Shown: piece by piece, positions 1-8,404 of the stretch
Numbering within the stretch: position 1 is the stretch's first letter
How the letters are laid out: every line of letters begins with the position of its first letter
Origin: Paludisphaera mucosa
GTDB lineage: Bacteria > Planctomycetota > Planctomycetia > Isosphaerales > Isosphaeraceae
Reading direction: 5' to 3'
Assembly (NCBI RefSeq): GCF_029589435.1
Contig: NZ_JARRAG010000002.1
Coordinates: 2,046,001-2,110,000, forward strand
DNA length: 64,000 nucleotides
Notes under the pieces: model-generated
What the model was told of the DNA's origin: nothing
Database searches by the model: none
Seen by the model: the letters and a program-made list of their open reading frames with translations, nothing else
Translations under genes and position numbers: made by a program

Positions 1-3
1 GGC

Positions 4-1011
4 ATGACCAGACCATCGGGGCTTCAGGCCGAAGAGAGCCGGCGGACGCTCGGGCGCCTCTTCGCGCCCATCCAGGCCGGGCTGGCGGACGCGGAGCGGA
101 TCTTCCAGGACGAGCTGCGGAGCCGGTTCGCGTTCGTGCAGGCGCTCGTCGACCACTGCGGCGACTACCAGGGCAAGCGGCTCCGCCCGGCGCTCGTGCT
201 GCTCTCGGGCGGCGCCTGCGGCCGCACGACCGCCGCGCACCCGGTGCTCGCCGCGGTCGTCGAGATGATCCATACCGCGACCCTGGTCCACGACGACGTC
301 CTGGACGAGTCGATGGTCCGCCGCTACGCCGCGACCGTCAACGCCGAGTGGGGAAACGAGCAGGCCGTCATGCTCGGCGACTACCTGTTTTCGCACGCCT
401 ACCACCTCGCGGCGTCGCTGGAATCGACCCTCGCCTGCCGCTGGATCGGCAAGGCCACCCACGAGGTCTGCGAGGGGGAGATGCAGCAGCTGCATCACCG
501 CGGCAATCTCGACCTGGACGAGGCGTCGTACAACCAGATCATCGCCGGCAAGACCGCCGCCCTCACCGCCGTCTCCTGCCGGCTGGGCGCGCACTACGCG
601 GGGGCCGAGCCCGCCGTCGTGGAGGCGCTCGAGGCCTACGGCTCGCACATCGGCATGGCCTTCCAGATCGCCGACGACGTCCTCGACATCTGGGGCGACG
701 AGCGCGCGACCGGAAAGAGCCTGGGGACCGACCTGGAGAAGCAGAAGCTCACCCTCCCCCTGATCCGCCTGCTCGAAGTCGGCGAGCCGGCCGCCGTCGA
801 GCTGGCGCGACGCCTGCTCAACGAGGCCCGCGCCGACGCCCGCCGCCGCCTCCGGCCGCTGCTCGAGGATTCCGGATCCCTCGACTACGCCTGGTCGAAG
901 GCCCGCTGGCACGTCGAGCGGGCCGTCGCGGTGCTCGAGGCCGTCGGCCCCTCCCCCTTCAAGGACGTCCTGTCCGAGATGGCCGAGTACGTCGTCCGCC
1001 GCTCGTCCTGA
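4..1011 (+). CDS. Long-chain polyprenyl diphosphate synthase
   Basis: Trans-prenyltransferase that condenses isopentenyl diphosphate onto an allylic diphosphate to build a quinone or lipid-carrier side chain. The 335-residue product shows the family landmarks in order: GKRLRP at about 57-62, the first aspartate-rich motif DDVLD at 97-101, GDYLFSHAY at about 125-133, and the second aspartate-rich motif in FQIADDVLDIWGD (224-228). The residues before the first motif (IHTATLVHDD) resemble IspB/heptaprenyl synthases rather than the short-chain IspA type, so a C35-C45 product for menaquinone is likely; this is inference. The ATG lies three bases from the window edge, so its ribosome binding site cannot be seen and a longer start is possible. 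A hairpin terminator follows closely, so it looks like the last gene of its transcript. Confidence 0.92.
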   Translation: MTRPSGLQAEESRRTLGRLFAPIQAGLADAERIFQDELRSRFAFVQALVDHCGDYQGKRLRPALVLLSGGACGRTTAAHPVLAAVVEMIHTATLVHDDVLDESMVRRYAATVNAEWGNEQAVMLGDYLFSHAYHLAASLESTLACRWIGKATHEVCEGEMQQLHHRGNLDLDEASYNQIIAGKTAALTAVSCRLGAHYAGAEPAVVEALEAYGSHIGMAFQIADDVLDIWGDERATGKSLGTDLEKQKLTLPLIRLLEVGEPAAVELARRLLNEARADARRRLRPLLEDSGSLDYAWSKARWHVERAVAVLEAVGPSPFKDVLSEMAEYVVRRSS

Positions 1012-1037
1012 TCGGCCCGTCCCCCGGAATCCGAGAG

Positions 1038-1063
1038 ACGCCGTCTCCGCGGGGCGGCGTTTT
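1038..1063 (+). terminator. Rho-independent terminator after the prenyl synthase
   Basis: ACGCCG (1038-1043) pairs with CGGCGT (1055-1060) around a GC-rich loop, and a run of T follows immediately. It begins 27 nt after the stop codon of the polyprenyl synthase. Confidence 0.7.
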
Positions 1064-1490
1064 CCCGTTTACGTGATCGACAGAGTTTAATATTTGTCGA
1101 TCATTGCGAGAGTGGAATCTTGCGTGAGTCCGCATCGCGTCGCTTCGAGCGTCGCCTCCCTTCGCGCCAAGCCCGCTCCGGGCCCGGCCGCCGCCGCGTG
1201 CCGAAGCCGCGAATTATTTGGGGCTTTTTTGATTGCACCGCGGTCGCCGAAAGCTATGATGTGGCTGGAGACCCGGCCGGGCCTGCCTTCGCGACCTTCG
1301 GAAAGATCGTCCCACCGGCCGCCGGGTCCGACGTCGAGGGGGGCGACCCCACCGATCCGGGGACGCTGATCCCCGCTCGCCCCACGAAATCCAGGACCTC
1401 TTTCCCGCTTGCGGGCTTGTGCGTTCGTCGGAATATTGCAAACACGAAGTCAAAGTCCCCCTTATCGGGGAGAATAACGGCCGGCGCGTC
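1064..1490. other. Intergenic region upstream of the XRE regulator
   Basis: No convincing gene. Open frames here have no recognisable domain and overlap each other. A weak promoter-like pair (TTGCAC at 1233-1238, TATGAT at 1255-1260, 16-bp spacer) lies just after an AT-rich patch and points toward the regulator, but the -35 match is poor. GGGGAGA at 1467-1473 may be a distant ribosome binding site for the gene at 1491. Confidence 0.4.
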
Positions 1491-1961
1491 ATGGAACTCA
1501 AACTAAAGCTCTTGATGTTGATGAAGAGCAAGAACCTCAACGGCCAGAAGCTGGCGAAGCTCTCCCTGGTCAGCGACTCGGAGATTTCGCGGATTCTCCA
1601 GGGCAAGTCCCGTCCCGGCCTGGACAACGCGCTGAGGCTCGCCCAGGCCGTCGGCGTCTCGCTCGATTACCTGGCCGACGACAGGATCGACGTCGAGCCC
1701 GCGCAGGCCGACGACGCCCTCACCTCCGAGGATCACAAACTCCTCGGCATCTGCCGCCGAGTCGGCGGCGACGAAGCCCAGCGCGTCCTGGAGATCGTCC
1801 GCATCCTGGGCTATGACGTCGCCATGGCCCGCCTGATCGGGGCCGCCTCCAAGCCCGTCATCGAGCGGCTCGACGACGAGATCGGCGAGCCCCGCACCTC
1901 CCTCTCGACCAACGGCCAGCACGTCCTCCGCGGCCCGGCCACAGCCACCGCCACCGCCTGA
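1491..1961 (+). CDS. XRE-family helix-turn-helix regulator
   Basis: A 156-residue DNA-binding protein. Residues about 5-60 form a Cro/C1-type helix-turn-helix: the recognition segment reads LVSDSEISRILQGKSRP, followed by the typical ALRLAQAVGVSLDYLADD end of the domain. The remaining hundred residues have no family I recognise and end in an Ala/Thr-rich tail. I chose the internal ATG at 1491 because the 24 residues upstream of it are not part of the fold and are rich in unusual codons. It stands alone between two intergenic gaps and runs toward rpoN, which is on the opposite strand. Targets cannot be read from the sequence. Confidence 0.8.
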   Translation: MELKLKLLMLMKSKNLNGQKLAKLSLVSDSEISRILQGKSRPGLDNALRLAQAVGVSLDYLADDRIDVEPAQADDALTSEDHKLLGICRRVGGDEAQRVLEIVRILGYDVAMARLIGAASKPVIERLDDEIGEPRTSLSTNGQHVLRGPATATATA

Positions 1962-2405
1962 CGTCATCACGACGTTTGTCCGAGAAACCGTTTTCCGCCG
2001 TCCCCGCCGGCGTGCCATGGTCGCTCTCGGCACAGGTCGTCGCCCATACGACTCGTGAGCGTCCGATCGGCTCCGCCAGTGTGGGCAAGACGAATGTGAC
2101 GCGAGCTGAGACGAGCATCGACGCAATCAGGCTATCGAGAATCCACCGGGAACGCCCTGGACGGCCTCGCGAACGCCCCGAGGAGTTGGGTTCATCGAGG
2201 CCGCTTGGGGCGAACGCCAGGCCTTGCTCGGCCAGTCATGCGAGGGGAGGCCGACGCCCCTGTACCTGCCGAGGACTTCCGATCGACCGACGTTCGAGCG
2301 AAAGGTGCGTGACCGGCCCGGCTTCAAGAGGGCTGACGGAACTCTCGACTCGGGCGCGGCACTCTAGAATATTCGACGGGTCGAGACGTTTGCACAGCCT
2401 GACGG
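1962..2405. other. Intergenic gap between two convergent genes
   Basis: This 444-bp stretch separates the 3' ends of the XRE regulator and rpoN. I see no gene, RNA or strong hairpin with a T-run in it; frames that cross it are antisense to rpoN or lack any domain. Confidence 0.4.
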
Positions 2406-3860
2406 TCAGAACTGTTTGCGCTGGCGGCTCGACGGGATCATCAGGGCCTGGCGATATTTCGTGACGGTGCGGCGGGCGACCTTGAGGCCGTGCCGACCCA
2501 TCTCGTCGACGATGTCCTCGTCCGAAAGCGGGTCGGACTTGTTCTCCTTGGCGACCACTTCGAGCAGCTTCTGCTTGATGGTGTCCCAGGCGATCTCCTC
2601 GCCGTCCGCCGTGACCGTGCCTCCGCCGAAGAAGCGTTTCAGCGGGAAGATGCCGCGCGGGGTCTGGACCCATTTGTCGTCGACGGCCCGGCTCACCGTG
2701 GTGACGTGGACGCCCACGCGGTCGGCGATCTGCTGCATCTTGAGGGGCTCGATGAACTCCGGCCCCTTGTCCAGGAAGGGCTTCTGGTGGTCGATGATCG
2801 CCCGCGCGACCTTGAGCAGCGTATTCCGCCGCTGCTCGATCGACTCGATCAGCCATCGGGCCGACTGAATCCGCTTCTGGATGAACTCGCGGGCCGCGGG
2901 GTCGGTCCCCTTGTTGCGGAGCTGCTTCTGGTAGTACCGCGAGATCGACAGGTTCGGCGTGTGCTCGTCGGCCAGGCGGACGTCATAGGCGCCCGTCTCG
3001 TTGGGCTCGACGATCAGGTCGGGGACGACGTACTGGGTGTTCTCGCTGAGGTTGAACGAAGACCCCGGCCGCGGGTTGAGCCGGCGAAGGTGCTCGATGG
3101 CGTCCTTGATCGCCTCGATCGAGAGGCCCGTCTTCTTCTCGATCGTGGGGAGCCGGTTGTGCTGGAGGTCGTCGAGGTGGTGGCCGATCAGCGTGCGGAG
3201 GATGTCGTGGCAGGGGGTGTCGGGGGTGAGCTGGAGCTGCAGGCACTCCTTGAGGTCGCGGGCCCCGACGCCGGGCGGGTCGAGCCGCTGGACCATCCGG
3301 AGGCAGTCCTCGGCCTGCTCGACCGTGACGTCCCGGCCGAAATCGCGGGCGATGTCGTGCAGGGTGACGTTCTTCGGCAGATAGCCGTTGTCGTCGAGGT
3401 TGTAGATGAGGTACTCGGCCAGCTCGCGGAGGATCGGCTCGCAATCGAAGAAGCCGAGCTGCTCGGTGAGGCTGTCGTGGAACGAGCGAGGCCGCGACGC
3501 CATGTTCTGCATCGCGTCGAGCTTGCGGTCGCCTTCCTCGCTGAGCGAGGCGCGGCTGCGACGGGGCCCTTCGTCGTACAGCTCGCTCCAATTCTCGTCC
3601 ATGTTCCCGAGGTTGTCGAACTCGCTCGGCTCGGCGTCGGCCGGCTCGGCGACCGCCGGGCCGTTCGTCTCCTCGCCGTCCTCGGCCGGGGAGGCCGATT
3701 CGCGAAGGTCGACCAGCACCGGGTTCTCGCTCAACTCCTGCTCGATACGCTCCTGCAGGGCCATGATCGGCAATTGCAGGATTTCCATCGACTGGATCAT
3801 CCGAGGTGCCATGCGGAGGCGCATCTCGGTTCGCATCTGCTGGGAGGTATCAAGCCGCAT
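2406..3860 (-). CDS. rpoN: RNA polymerase sigma-54 factor
   Basis: Sigma-54, the alternative sigma factor that needs an AAA+ activator and reads -24/-12 promoters. The 484-residue protein has the glutamine- and leucine-rich region I at its start (MRLDTSQQ through RMIQSMEILQLPIMALQERI), an acidic linker (about residues 50-110), the core-binding domain, the helix-turn-helix region and the diagnostic RpoN box ARRTVTKYR at about 462-470. I set the start at 3860 because sigma-54 proteins begin right at region I; an in-frame ATG at 3932 would add 24 unrelated residues. It is downstream of recR on the same strand with a 220-bp gap, so it probably has its own promoter. No sigma-54 activator gene is in the window. 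Confidence 0.97.
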   Translation of the reverse strand: MRLDTSQQMRTEMRLRMAPRMIQSMEILQLPIMALQERIEQELSENPVLVDLRESASPAEDGEETNGPAVAEPADAEPSEFDNLGNMDENWSELYDEGPRRSRASLSEEGDRKLDAMQNMASRPRSFHDSLTEQLGFFDCEPILRELAEYLIYNLDDNGYLPKNVTLHDIARDFGRDVTVEQAEDCLRMVQRLDPPGVGARDLKECLQLQLTPDTPCHDILRTLIGHHLDDLQHNRLPTIEKKTGLSIEAIKDAIEHLRRLNPRPGSSFNLSENTQYVVPDLIVEPNETGAYDVRLADEHTPNLSISRYYQKQLRNKGTDPAAREFIQKRIQSARWLIESIEQRRNTLLKVARAIIDHQKPFLDKGPEFIEPLKMQQIADRVGVHVTTVSRAVDDKWVQTPRGIFPLKRFFGGGTVTADGEEIAWDTIKQKLLEVVAKENKSDPLSDEDIVDEMGRHGLKVARRTVTKYRQALMIPSSRQRKQF

Positions 3861-4080
3861 GATCCGTAATTCCCCAGTACCGACGGGCCTCGACATCGTC
3901 GCGACGGTGGGCGGTCGGCCCACGATGGTCACGGCGACGTGTTCTCTAGCAAGTATTATGCCGCGCTTTTCCGGCGTTCAAGTGGCAACCCCGGGGAAGT
4001 TGTCGGAACACATCCCGAGGGGTGCCTGGCGACGCAACCGCGATCGGCGGAACCCTCGATGGAGATGTCTGTTGCGCGGC

Positions 4081-4686
4081 TCAGAAAGGCTGGCGTCCGG
4101 TGAGGGCGTCGGCCAGCATGTCGCGGCTGGCGAACTCCAGCGTGCTCCCGGACGCCAGGCCGCGAGCCAGGCGGGTGATCTGGACCGGCTCGCCCTGGAG
4201 ACGTTGCGCGATGTAGAGCGCGGTGCCGTCGCCTTCGAGATTGGGGTTCGTCGCCATGATCAGTTCGCGGACGCCCCCTTCGCGGACGCGGACCTCGAGC
4301 GCGGCGATGGTCAACTGGTCCGGGCCCATGCCCTGCAAGGGGGCGAGCCGGCCTAAAAGGACGTGGTAGACGCCGGGATACGAGCCCGATTTCTCGATCG
4401 CCAGGAGGTCACGCGACTGCTCGACCACGCAGACCAGCGCCGGGTCGCGGCGATCATCGCGGCAGATGCCGCAGAGGGGCTGCTCGACCTCGGTGAGGTG
4501 GAAGCAGCGCTCGCAGTGGCGGACCTGCTCCTTGGCCGCGCGGATCGCCTCGGCCAGGTCCAGGGCCTCGTCGACGGGGCATTTGAGCAGGTGGTGGGCC
4601 AGCCGCTCCGCCGACTTGGCACCGATGCCCGGCAGGCGTCCCAGCGTGGTGGTCAGGCGGTCGAGCGCCGCACCGTAGCCCGCCAT
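4081..4686 (-). CDS. recR: Recombination mediator RecR
   Basis: RecR acts with RecO (and RecF) to load RecA on gapped DNA. The 201-residue length is normal. Visible parts are the helix-hairpin-helix near the N-terminus (LPGIGAKSAERLA, 18-30), a four-cysteine zinc finger at C58, C61, C72 and C75, and a Toprim domain from about 83, including VVEQSRDLLAIEKSG and the LGRLAPLQGMGPDQL segment. Its start lies one base after the stop of ebfC, so the two are almost certainly co-translated. dnaX, ebfC and recR in this order is one of the best-conserved bacterial gene strings. Confidence 0.97.
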   Translation of the reverse strand: MAGYGAALDRLTTTLGRLPGIGAKSAERLAHHLLKCPVDEALDLAEAIRAAKEQVRHCERCFHLTEVEQPLCGICRDDRRDPALVCVVEQSRDLLAIEKSGSYPGVYHVLLGRLAPLQGMGPDQLTIAALEVRVREGGVRELIMATNPNLEGDGTALYIAQRLQGEPVQITRLARGLASGSTLEFASRDMLADALTGRQPF

Positions 4687-4687
4687 G

Positions 4688-5029
4688 TCAGGAGCCTCCG
4701 CCGACGCCCGGGAAGAGGTTGGCGGGGAAGCCGCCGGTCATGGAAGTCAGCGATTGGGCGGCGTTCTCGCGGATCTTCACCAGGGACGCGTTGACGGCCG
4801 CCGCCACCAGGTCTTCGAGAAGCTCGACGTCGCCGTCCGCGAGCAGCTTGGGATCGATGCGGATCGAGGTGATCTCCATCCGGCCGTTGACCTTGGCCAC
4901 GACGGCCCCGCCGCCGGAGTCGCCCTCGGCCTCGATCTTGCCGAGAGCCTCGGCGGCCTTCGCCATCGACTCTCGGATGTTGCCCGCGTTCTTCATGAGG
5001 TCCGCGATGTCGCCAAGTTTTCCGAACAC
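4688..5029 (-). CDS. ebfC: YbaB/EbfC nucleoid-associated protein
   Basis: A 113-residue protein of the YbaB/EbfC family, which forms a tweezer-shaped dimer that binds DNA. It begins MFGKLGDIADLMKNAGNIRE, has the long alanine/glutamate-rich helix, the central strand pair VVAKVNGRMEITSIRIDPKL, and the LEDLVAAAVNASLVKIRE helix typical of the family. The C-terminus ends in a glycine-rich tail. It sits between dnaX (101 bp upstream) and recR (1 bp downstream). Confidence 0.93.
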   Translation of the reverse strand: MFGKLGDIADLMKNAGNIRESMAKAAEALGKIEAEGDSGGGAVVAKVNGRMEITSIRIDPKLLADGDVELLEDLVAAAVNASLVKIRENAAQSLTSMTGGFPANLFPGVGGGS

Positions 5030-5130
5030 GTCAGGTCACCCCTTCTGGTCGGCGTCTTCGAGGGAGCGTCCACGATCGATCGACCGACCCCGAGGGGTCG
5101 TCGCCAAAGGGACTTCTCCATCATGACGAA

Positions 5131-7002
5131 TTAGTGGACGGACGTCGAGCCGTCTTCGCCGTCGCGCCGGGTTTCGGGCTCGAAATGGGAGACCCGGGCC
5201 TCGAAGAGTTCCACGACCTTCTGGATCAGCGGGTCGGCGCCGAGTTGGTCGAGGCGCCGGGACCCGGATTCGGGCGCTTCCGGCTGGGCGCCATCGGCTT
5301 GCGACGCCTCGTAGCGCACGCTCAAGGGCCTCTGGAGCAGCCATTGCAGGCACTCGCCGATCCGTTTGCGGGCCTCGTCGGCTCCGCACGGATCAGCCAC
5401 GGAATTGTATCCCGGCTTGGCCCCGATGACCAGGACGTCGGGCTCGTCGACGCCGATCGGTTGCGCCTGGCTGAGTCGCCAGGATAAGCTCGCCCCGACC
5501 TTCTTCAAAAGGTCGGGCCAGATCTTCTGGACGACCTCCAGGTCGAGCGGCGGCAAGGCCTCGACGCGACGTTCTTGCTCGATCGCAAGCCGATGCTCCA
5601 CAACGATTTCCGGCTCGGTGGCTCGTAGCACGGGCGGAAGGACCGAGGCTACCCGTACGGCTTCGACGGGGGCTGCGAAATGAGGAGGCTTGCCGATCCC
5701 CGATTGCTGGCTGGCGATGGAGTCGGATTGAGACAGCTTTTTCTTCGCGCTCGTTGCTGAAACTTTGGGCGGCGGGGTCGTGCCGGCTTCAAGGGCTTTG
5801 AGCCTCTGGACGACTTCACCGAGTTCATCGAGGTTTTCCAGGCGGGCGACGCGGACGAGAGCCAGTTCCGAGAGCAATCTGCCATGAGAAACGCCTCGCA
5901 TCCGCGCCCGGGCCTCGGCGAGAATCTGGAGCGACGCGAGGATCGCATCGGTCGACCAGCGATCGACGGCCGCTTGCAGCCTCGGCTTCTGACGCGGTGC
6001 GATGGTCAGCGTGAGCGACTCGGCCCCGATCGAGAGGACCAGGGCGTCGCGCAGGAAGTCGATGACCCCGGCGAGCAGCTCGGTCGGCTGGACTCCCTCC
6101 GAGGCGGCCTGGTCGAGCAACGTCAGGGCCGCGGCCGAGTCGTGGGTCGCCAGGGCTTCGACCATGCCGATGAGGCGGTCGTCGCTGGCCGTCCCGAGCA
6201 GGCCGTGGACCACGTCGGGCGTGAGCCTCGGGCTACCCGACGAGAGCATCCGCTCCAGCAGCGACTGGGCGTCACGCATCGAGCCCCCCGCGCGGCGGGC
6301 GACGATCTGGAGGGCGTCCAGGTCCGCTTCGACCCCCTCGCGGTCGCAGATCGACTTGAGGGTCTCGACGATCGCGTCGGGGGCGATCCCCGCGAAGTCG
6401 TAGCGCTGGCACCGCGAGAGGACGGTGATCGGGATCTTGTTCGCCTCGGTCGTGGCGAAGAAGAACTTCACGTGCGGCGGCGGCTCCTCCAGCGTCTTCA
6501 ACAGGGCGTTGAACGCGCCGGTGGAGAGCATATGCACTTCGTCGATGTAGTAGATTTTGAACCGCGATCGGCTGGGGCGGAGCGAGACGTTCTGGCGAAG
6601 CTCGCGGACCTGCTCGACGCCGTTGTTGCTGGCCCCGTCGATCTCGATGACGTCGACGTCCTGCCCGACCGAGATCGCCTGGCAGATGTCGCAGACCTGG
6701 CAGGGCTCCTCGGTCGGGCCCTTCACGCAGTTCAGGCATTTGGCGAAGATCCGGGCCATCGACGTCTTGCCGACGCCCCGCGTGCCGCAGAACAGGTACG
6801 CCTGGGCCAGCCGGTTCAGGCGGATGGCGTTGCGGAGGGCCTGGACGACGTGGTCCTGGCCGACGACGTCCTCGAAGCGCTGGGGACGATAGCGGCGGGC
6901 GACGACCGTGTAATTGTCGGACGCCGGCGGGGGGGCCCCGCCACCGGCTGGGACGGCGGCCGGCGAGTCGGCTCGCTTTTTCGAGGCGGGACCTTGCGAC
7001 AC
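5131..7002 (-). CDS. dnaX: DNA polymerase III subunit gamma/tau
   Basis: Clamp-loader ATPase of the replicative polymerase. The 623-residue protein has Walker A GTRGVGKT at 73-80, a zinc module with cysteines at 89, 92, 101, 104 and 107, the Walker B/DExx segment IDEVH (about 153-157) and the SRC arginine-finger motif in PITVLSRCQRY. About 30 residues of Pro/Ala-rich sequence precede the ATPase core. The start is GTG at 7002, with GAGGGAG upstream on the minus strand. The region after about residue 400 is variable and includes a KKK stretch; I do not find a strong frameshift signal there. SRP RNA lies upstream on the same strand, and ebfC-recR follow. Confidence 0.96.
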   Translation of the reverse strand: MSQGPASKKRADSPAAVPAGGGAPPPASDNYTVVARRYRPQRFEDVVGQDHVVQALRNAIRLNRLAQAYLFCGTRGVGKTSMARIFAKCLNCVKGPTEEPCQVCDICQAISVGQDVDVIEIDGASNNGVEQVRELRQNVSLRPSRSRFKIYYIDEVHMLSTGAFNALLKTLEEPPPHVKFFFATTEANKIPITVLSRCQRYDFAGIAPDAIVETLKSICDREGVEADLDALQIVARRAGGSMRDAQSLLERMLSSGSPRLTPDVVHGLLGTASDDRLIGMVEALATHDSAAALTLLDQAASEGVQPTELLAGVIDFLRDALVLSIGAESLTLTIAPRQKPRLQAAVDRWSTDAILASLQILAEARARMRGVSHGRLLSELALVRVARLENLDELGEVVQRLKALEAGTTPPPKVSATSAKKKLSQSDSIASQQSGIGKPPHFAAPVEAVRVASVLPPVLRATEPEIVVEHRLAIEQERRVEALPPLDLEVVQKIWPDLLKKVGASLSWRLSQAQPIGVDEPDVLVIGAKPGYNSVADPCGADEARKRIGECLQWLLQRPLSVRYEASQADGAQPEAPESGSRRLDQLGADPLIQKVVELFEARVSHFEPETRRDGEDGSTSVH

Positions 7003-7123
7003 GAGCCGGCGCTCCCTCGTTCCGGTTTCGCGGGTCGCCGAGATCCGGGCCGGGCGTCATGCCCGGGACGATGCGACCTCGATTCGGTTCCTTCCGATCG
7101 GCCCGCCCGACTTGCGGGGGCCT

Positions 7124-7236
7124 GGGTGAGCCGGGGAGGTTCTCCCGCGCACATGAGGGTGATGCTTATGGCTGCTGCGTTCCCGCCCTGACCAGGTTCA
7201 CAAACCCCCATTGCCCGGGTCCCCCCCGGCTCGCCC
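7124..7236 (-). ncRNA. ffs: Signal recognition particle RNA (small bacterial type)
   Basis: Read on the minus strand, 7195-7170 contains GGUCAGG, a GGAA tetraloop and AGCAGCC, the nearly invariant apical domain IV that binds Ffh. The two ends pair in a long helix: GGGCGAGCCGGGGGGG at the 5' end (from 7236) with CCUCCCCGGCUCACCC at the 3' end (to 7124), 15 of 16 positions by hand. The length of about 113 nt fits the Alu-less bacterial form. It sits about 120 bp upstream of dnaX on the same strand, a position seen in many bacteria. The exact ends are estimated from the helix. Confidence 0.9.
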
Positions 7237-7339
7237 GGACCCCCGCCGCGGACGGGTATCAGGCGAACACCCATTGTCCGAAACTCGCCCTCGCGATGCA
7301 AGGTCAACCGCCGCCGTCGGATCGACCGGGTTGGGACGC

Positions 7340-8362
7340 TCAGGAGCGATCGGCGACGTGTTCCATCAGGATGCGACGGACTTCCTCGGCCACCCGGGGG
7401 TGGTCCTGGCAGAGATGGCCGGCCTTGAGGACCGTCTCGGACTCGGCCTTCTCCAGGTGGGCGCTCTCGTAGGGGACGACCCCGTCGGTCTCATGAGGAC
7501 CCGCCTGGCCGGAAAGGGTGGGGATGATCGAGTGGATCCGCACGCCCGCGCGGGGCTTGAGCGAGGCGACGGCCGTGATCATCGGGTCGCGCCAGGCCAG
7601 CTCGTCCACGCTGGTCGGGACGTGGGTCGAGAAGCGGCCCTTGAAGAAGTCGGGCGGGTTGGCCGCGAGGAGCCGGCGATGGCACGACGTGAGCGGGTCG
7701 GGGAGGCGGACCAGGCGGCTGCCCAGCTGGCGGATCGAACCGTGGTCGATCCGACTCCCCAGGTGGGGCGTCGCGATGAGGACCGCCCGCGCGATCTCCG
7801 TGCGAGGCTCGAAGAAGAAGCACTGACGCGTCATCTCCACGTCGTCCTGGCGTCCGCGGAGTTCCTCGAAGCTTCGATCGGTGACGCCGCGCCACAGGGC
7901 CCGGTCGCTTGCGGTGATCTGCATCCAGGACATCAGCCCGCCCATGCTGTGGCCGACCAACACGAGCCGGGAGAAGGCCGGATCCGACCGGTCGGGGTCG
8001 AACTGGCCCCGGGCCTGGTCGAGCACGGCCCGGAGCTTCGAGGCCGAGTAAGGGAGCGGGTCCCCCGTCGAGTAGCCGTAGGTCCAGAACTGGAAGGCCC
8101 CGTCGATGGCGGGGTCGCTCTCCAGGGTCCGGATCATCCGGTCCCAGGACCAGGGCGAGGCCCAGAGCCCGTGGACCAGGACGACCGGGATCTTCCCCTT
8201 CTCGTAGGGCTTCAGGATGGACAGGCCCGTCGATTCGTACGCTCGCAGGCTCGCGGCCGCGTGATCCGGCGCCGGGGCTGACGGTCCCTGGGCTTGCGAC
8301 GAGGCGCCGGGGCACGCGACGAGCCCCGACGCCGCCAGCAGGACGATGAGGCTCGAACGCAT
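7340..8362 (-). CDS. Alpha/beta-hydrolase lipoprotein (lipase/esterase-like)
   Basis: A 340-residue exported hydrolase. The N-terminus is a lipoprotein signal with lipobox LVAC (lipidated Cys17). The alpha/beta-hydrolase core shows the oxyanion segment VLVHGLW at about 62-67 and the nucleophile elbow GHSMGG with Ser139. Candidate acid and histidine lie in TDGVVPYESAH and KAGHLCQDHP near the C-terminus. This arrangement resembles triacylglycerol lipases and PGAP1-like acyl hydrolases; the substrate cannot be told. GGAGG sits about nine bases before the ATG. It is 42 bp downstream of the squalene-cyclase-like gene on the same strand, so they may be co-transcribed. Confidence 0.82.
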   Translation of the reverse strand: MRSSLIVLLAASGLVACPGASSQAQGPSAPAPDHAAASLRAYESTGLSILKPYEKGKIPVVLVHGLWASPWSWDRMIRTLESDPAIDGAFQFWTYGYSTGDPLPYSASKLRAVLDQARGQFDPDRSDPAFSRLVLVGHSMGGLMSWMQITASDRALWRGVTDRSFEELRGRQDDVEMTRQCFFFEPRTEIARAVLIATPHLGSRIDHGSIRQLGSRLVRLPDPLTSCHRRLLAANPPDFFKGRFSTHVPTSVDELAWRDPMITAVASLKPRAGVRIHSIIPTLSGQAGPHETDGVVPYESAHLEKAESETVLKAGHLCQDHPRVAEEVRRILMEHVADRS

Positions 8363-8404
8363 GCCGGATTTCCCTCCGGGTCCTCGGGGCGTCTGTGGGC
8401 GGGT

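Noticed and set aside
1233-1260. Promoter for the XRE regulator
   Set aside because: The -10 (TATGAT) is good but the -35 matches only three of six and the leader would be 230 nt; not strong enough to list as a feature.
5731-5745. Possible dnaX frameshift site (AAG AAA AAG, minus strand)
   Set aside because: The heptamer is not a good slippery site, the -1 frame stays open for long, and I see no stimulatory hairpin; a gamma-length product is not supported.
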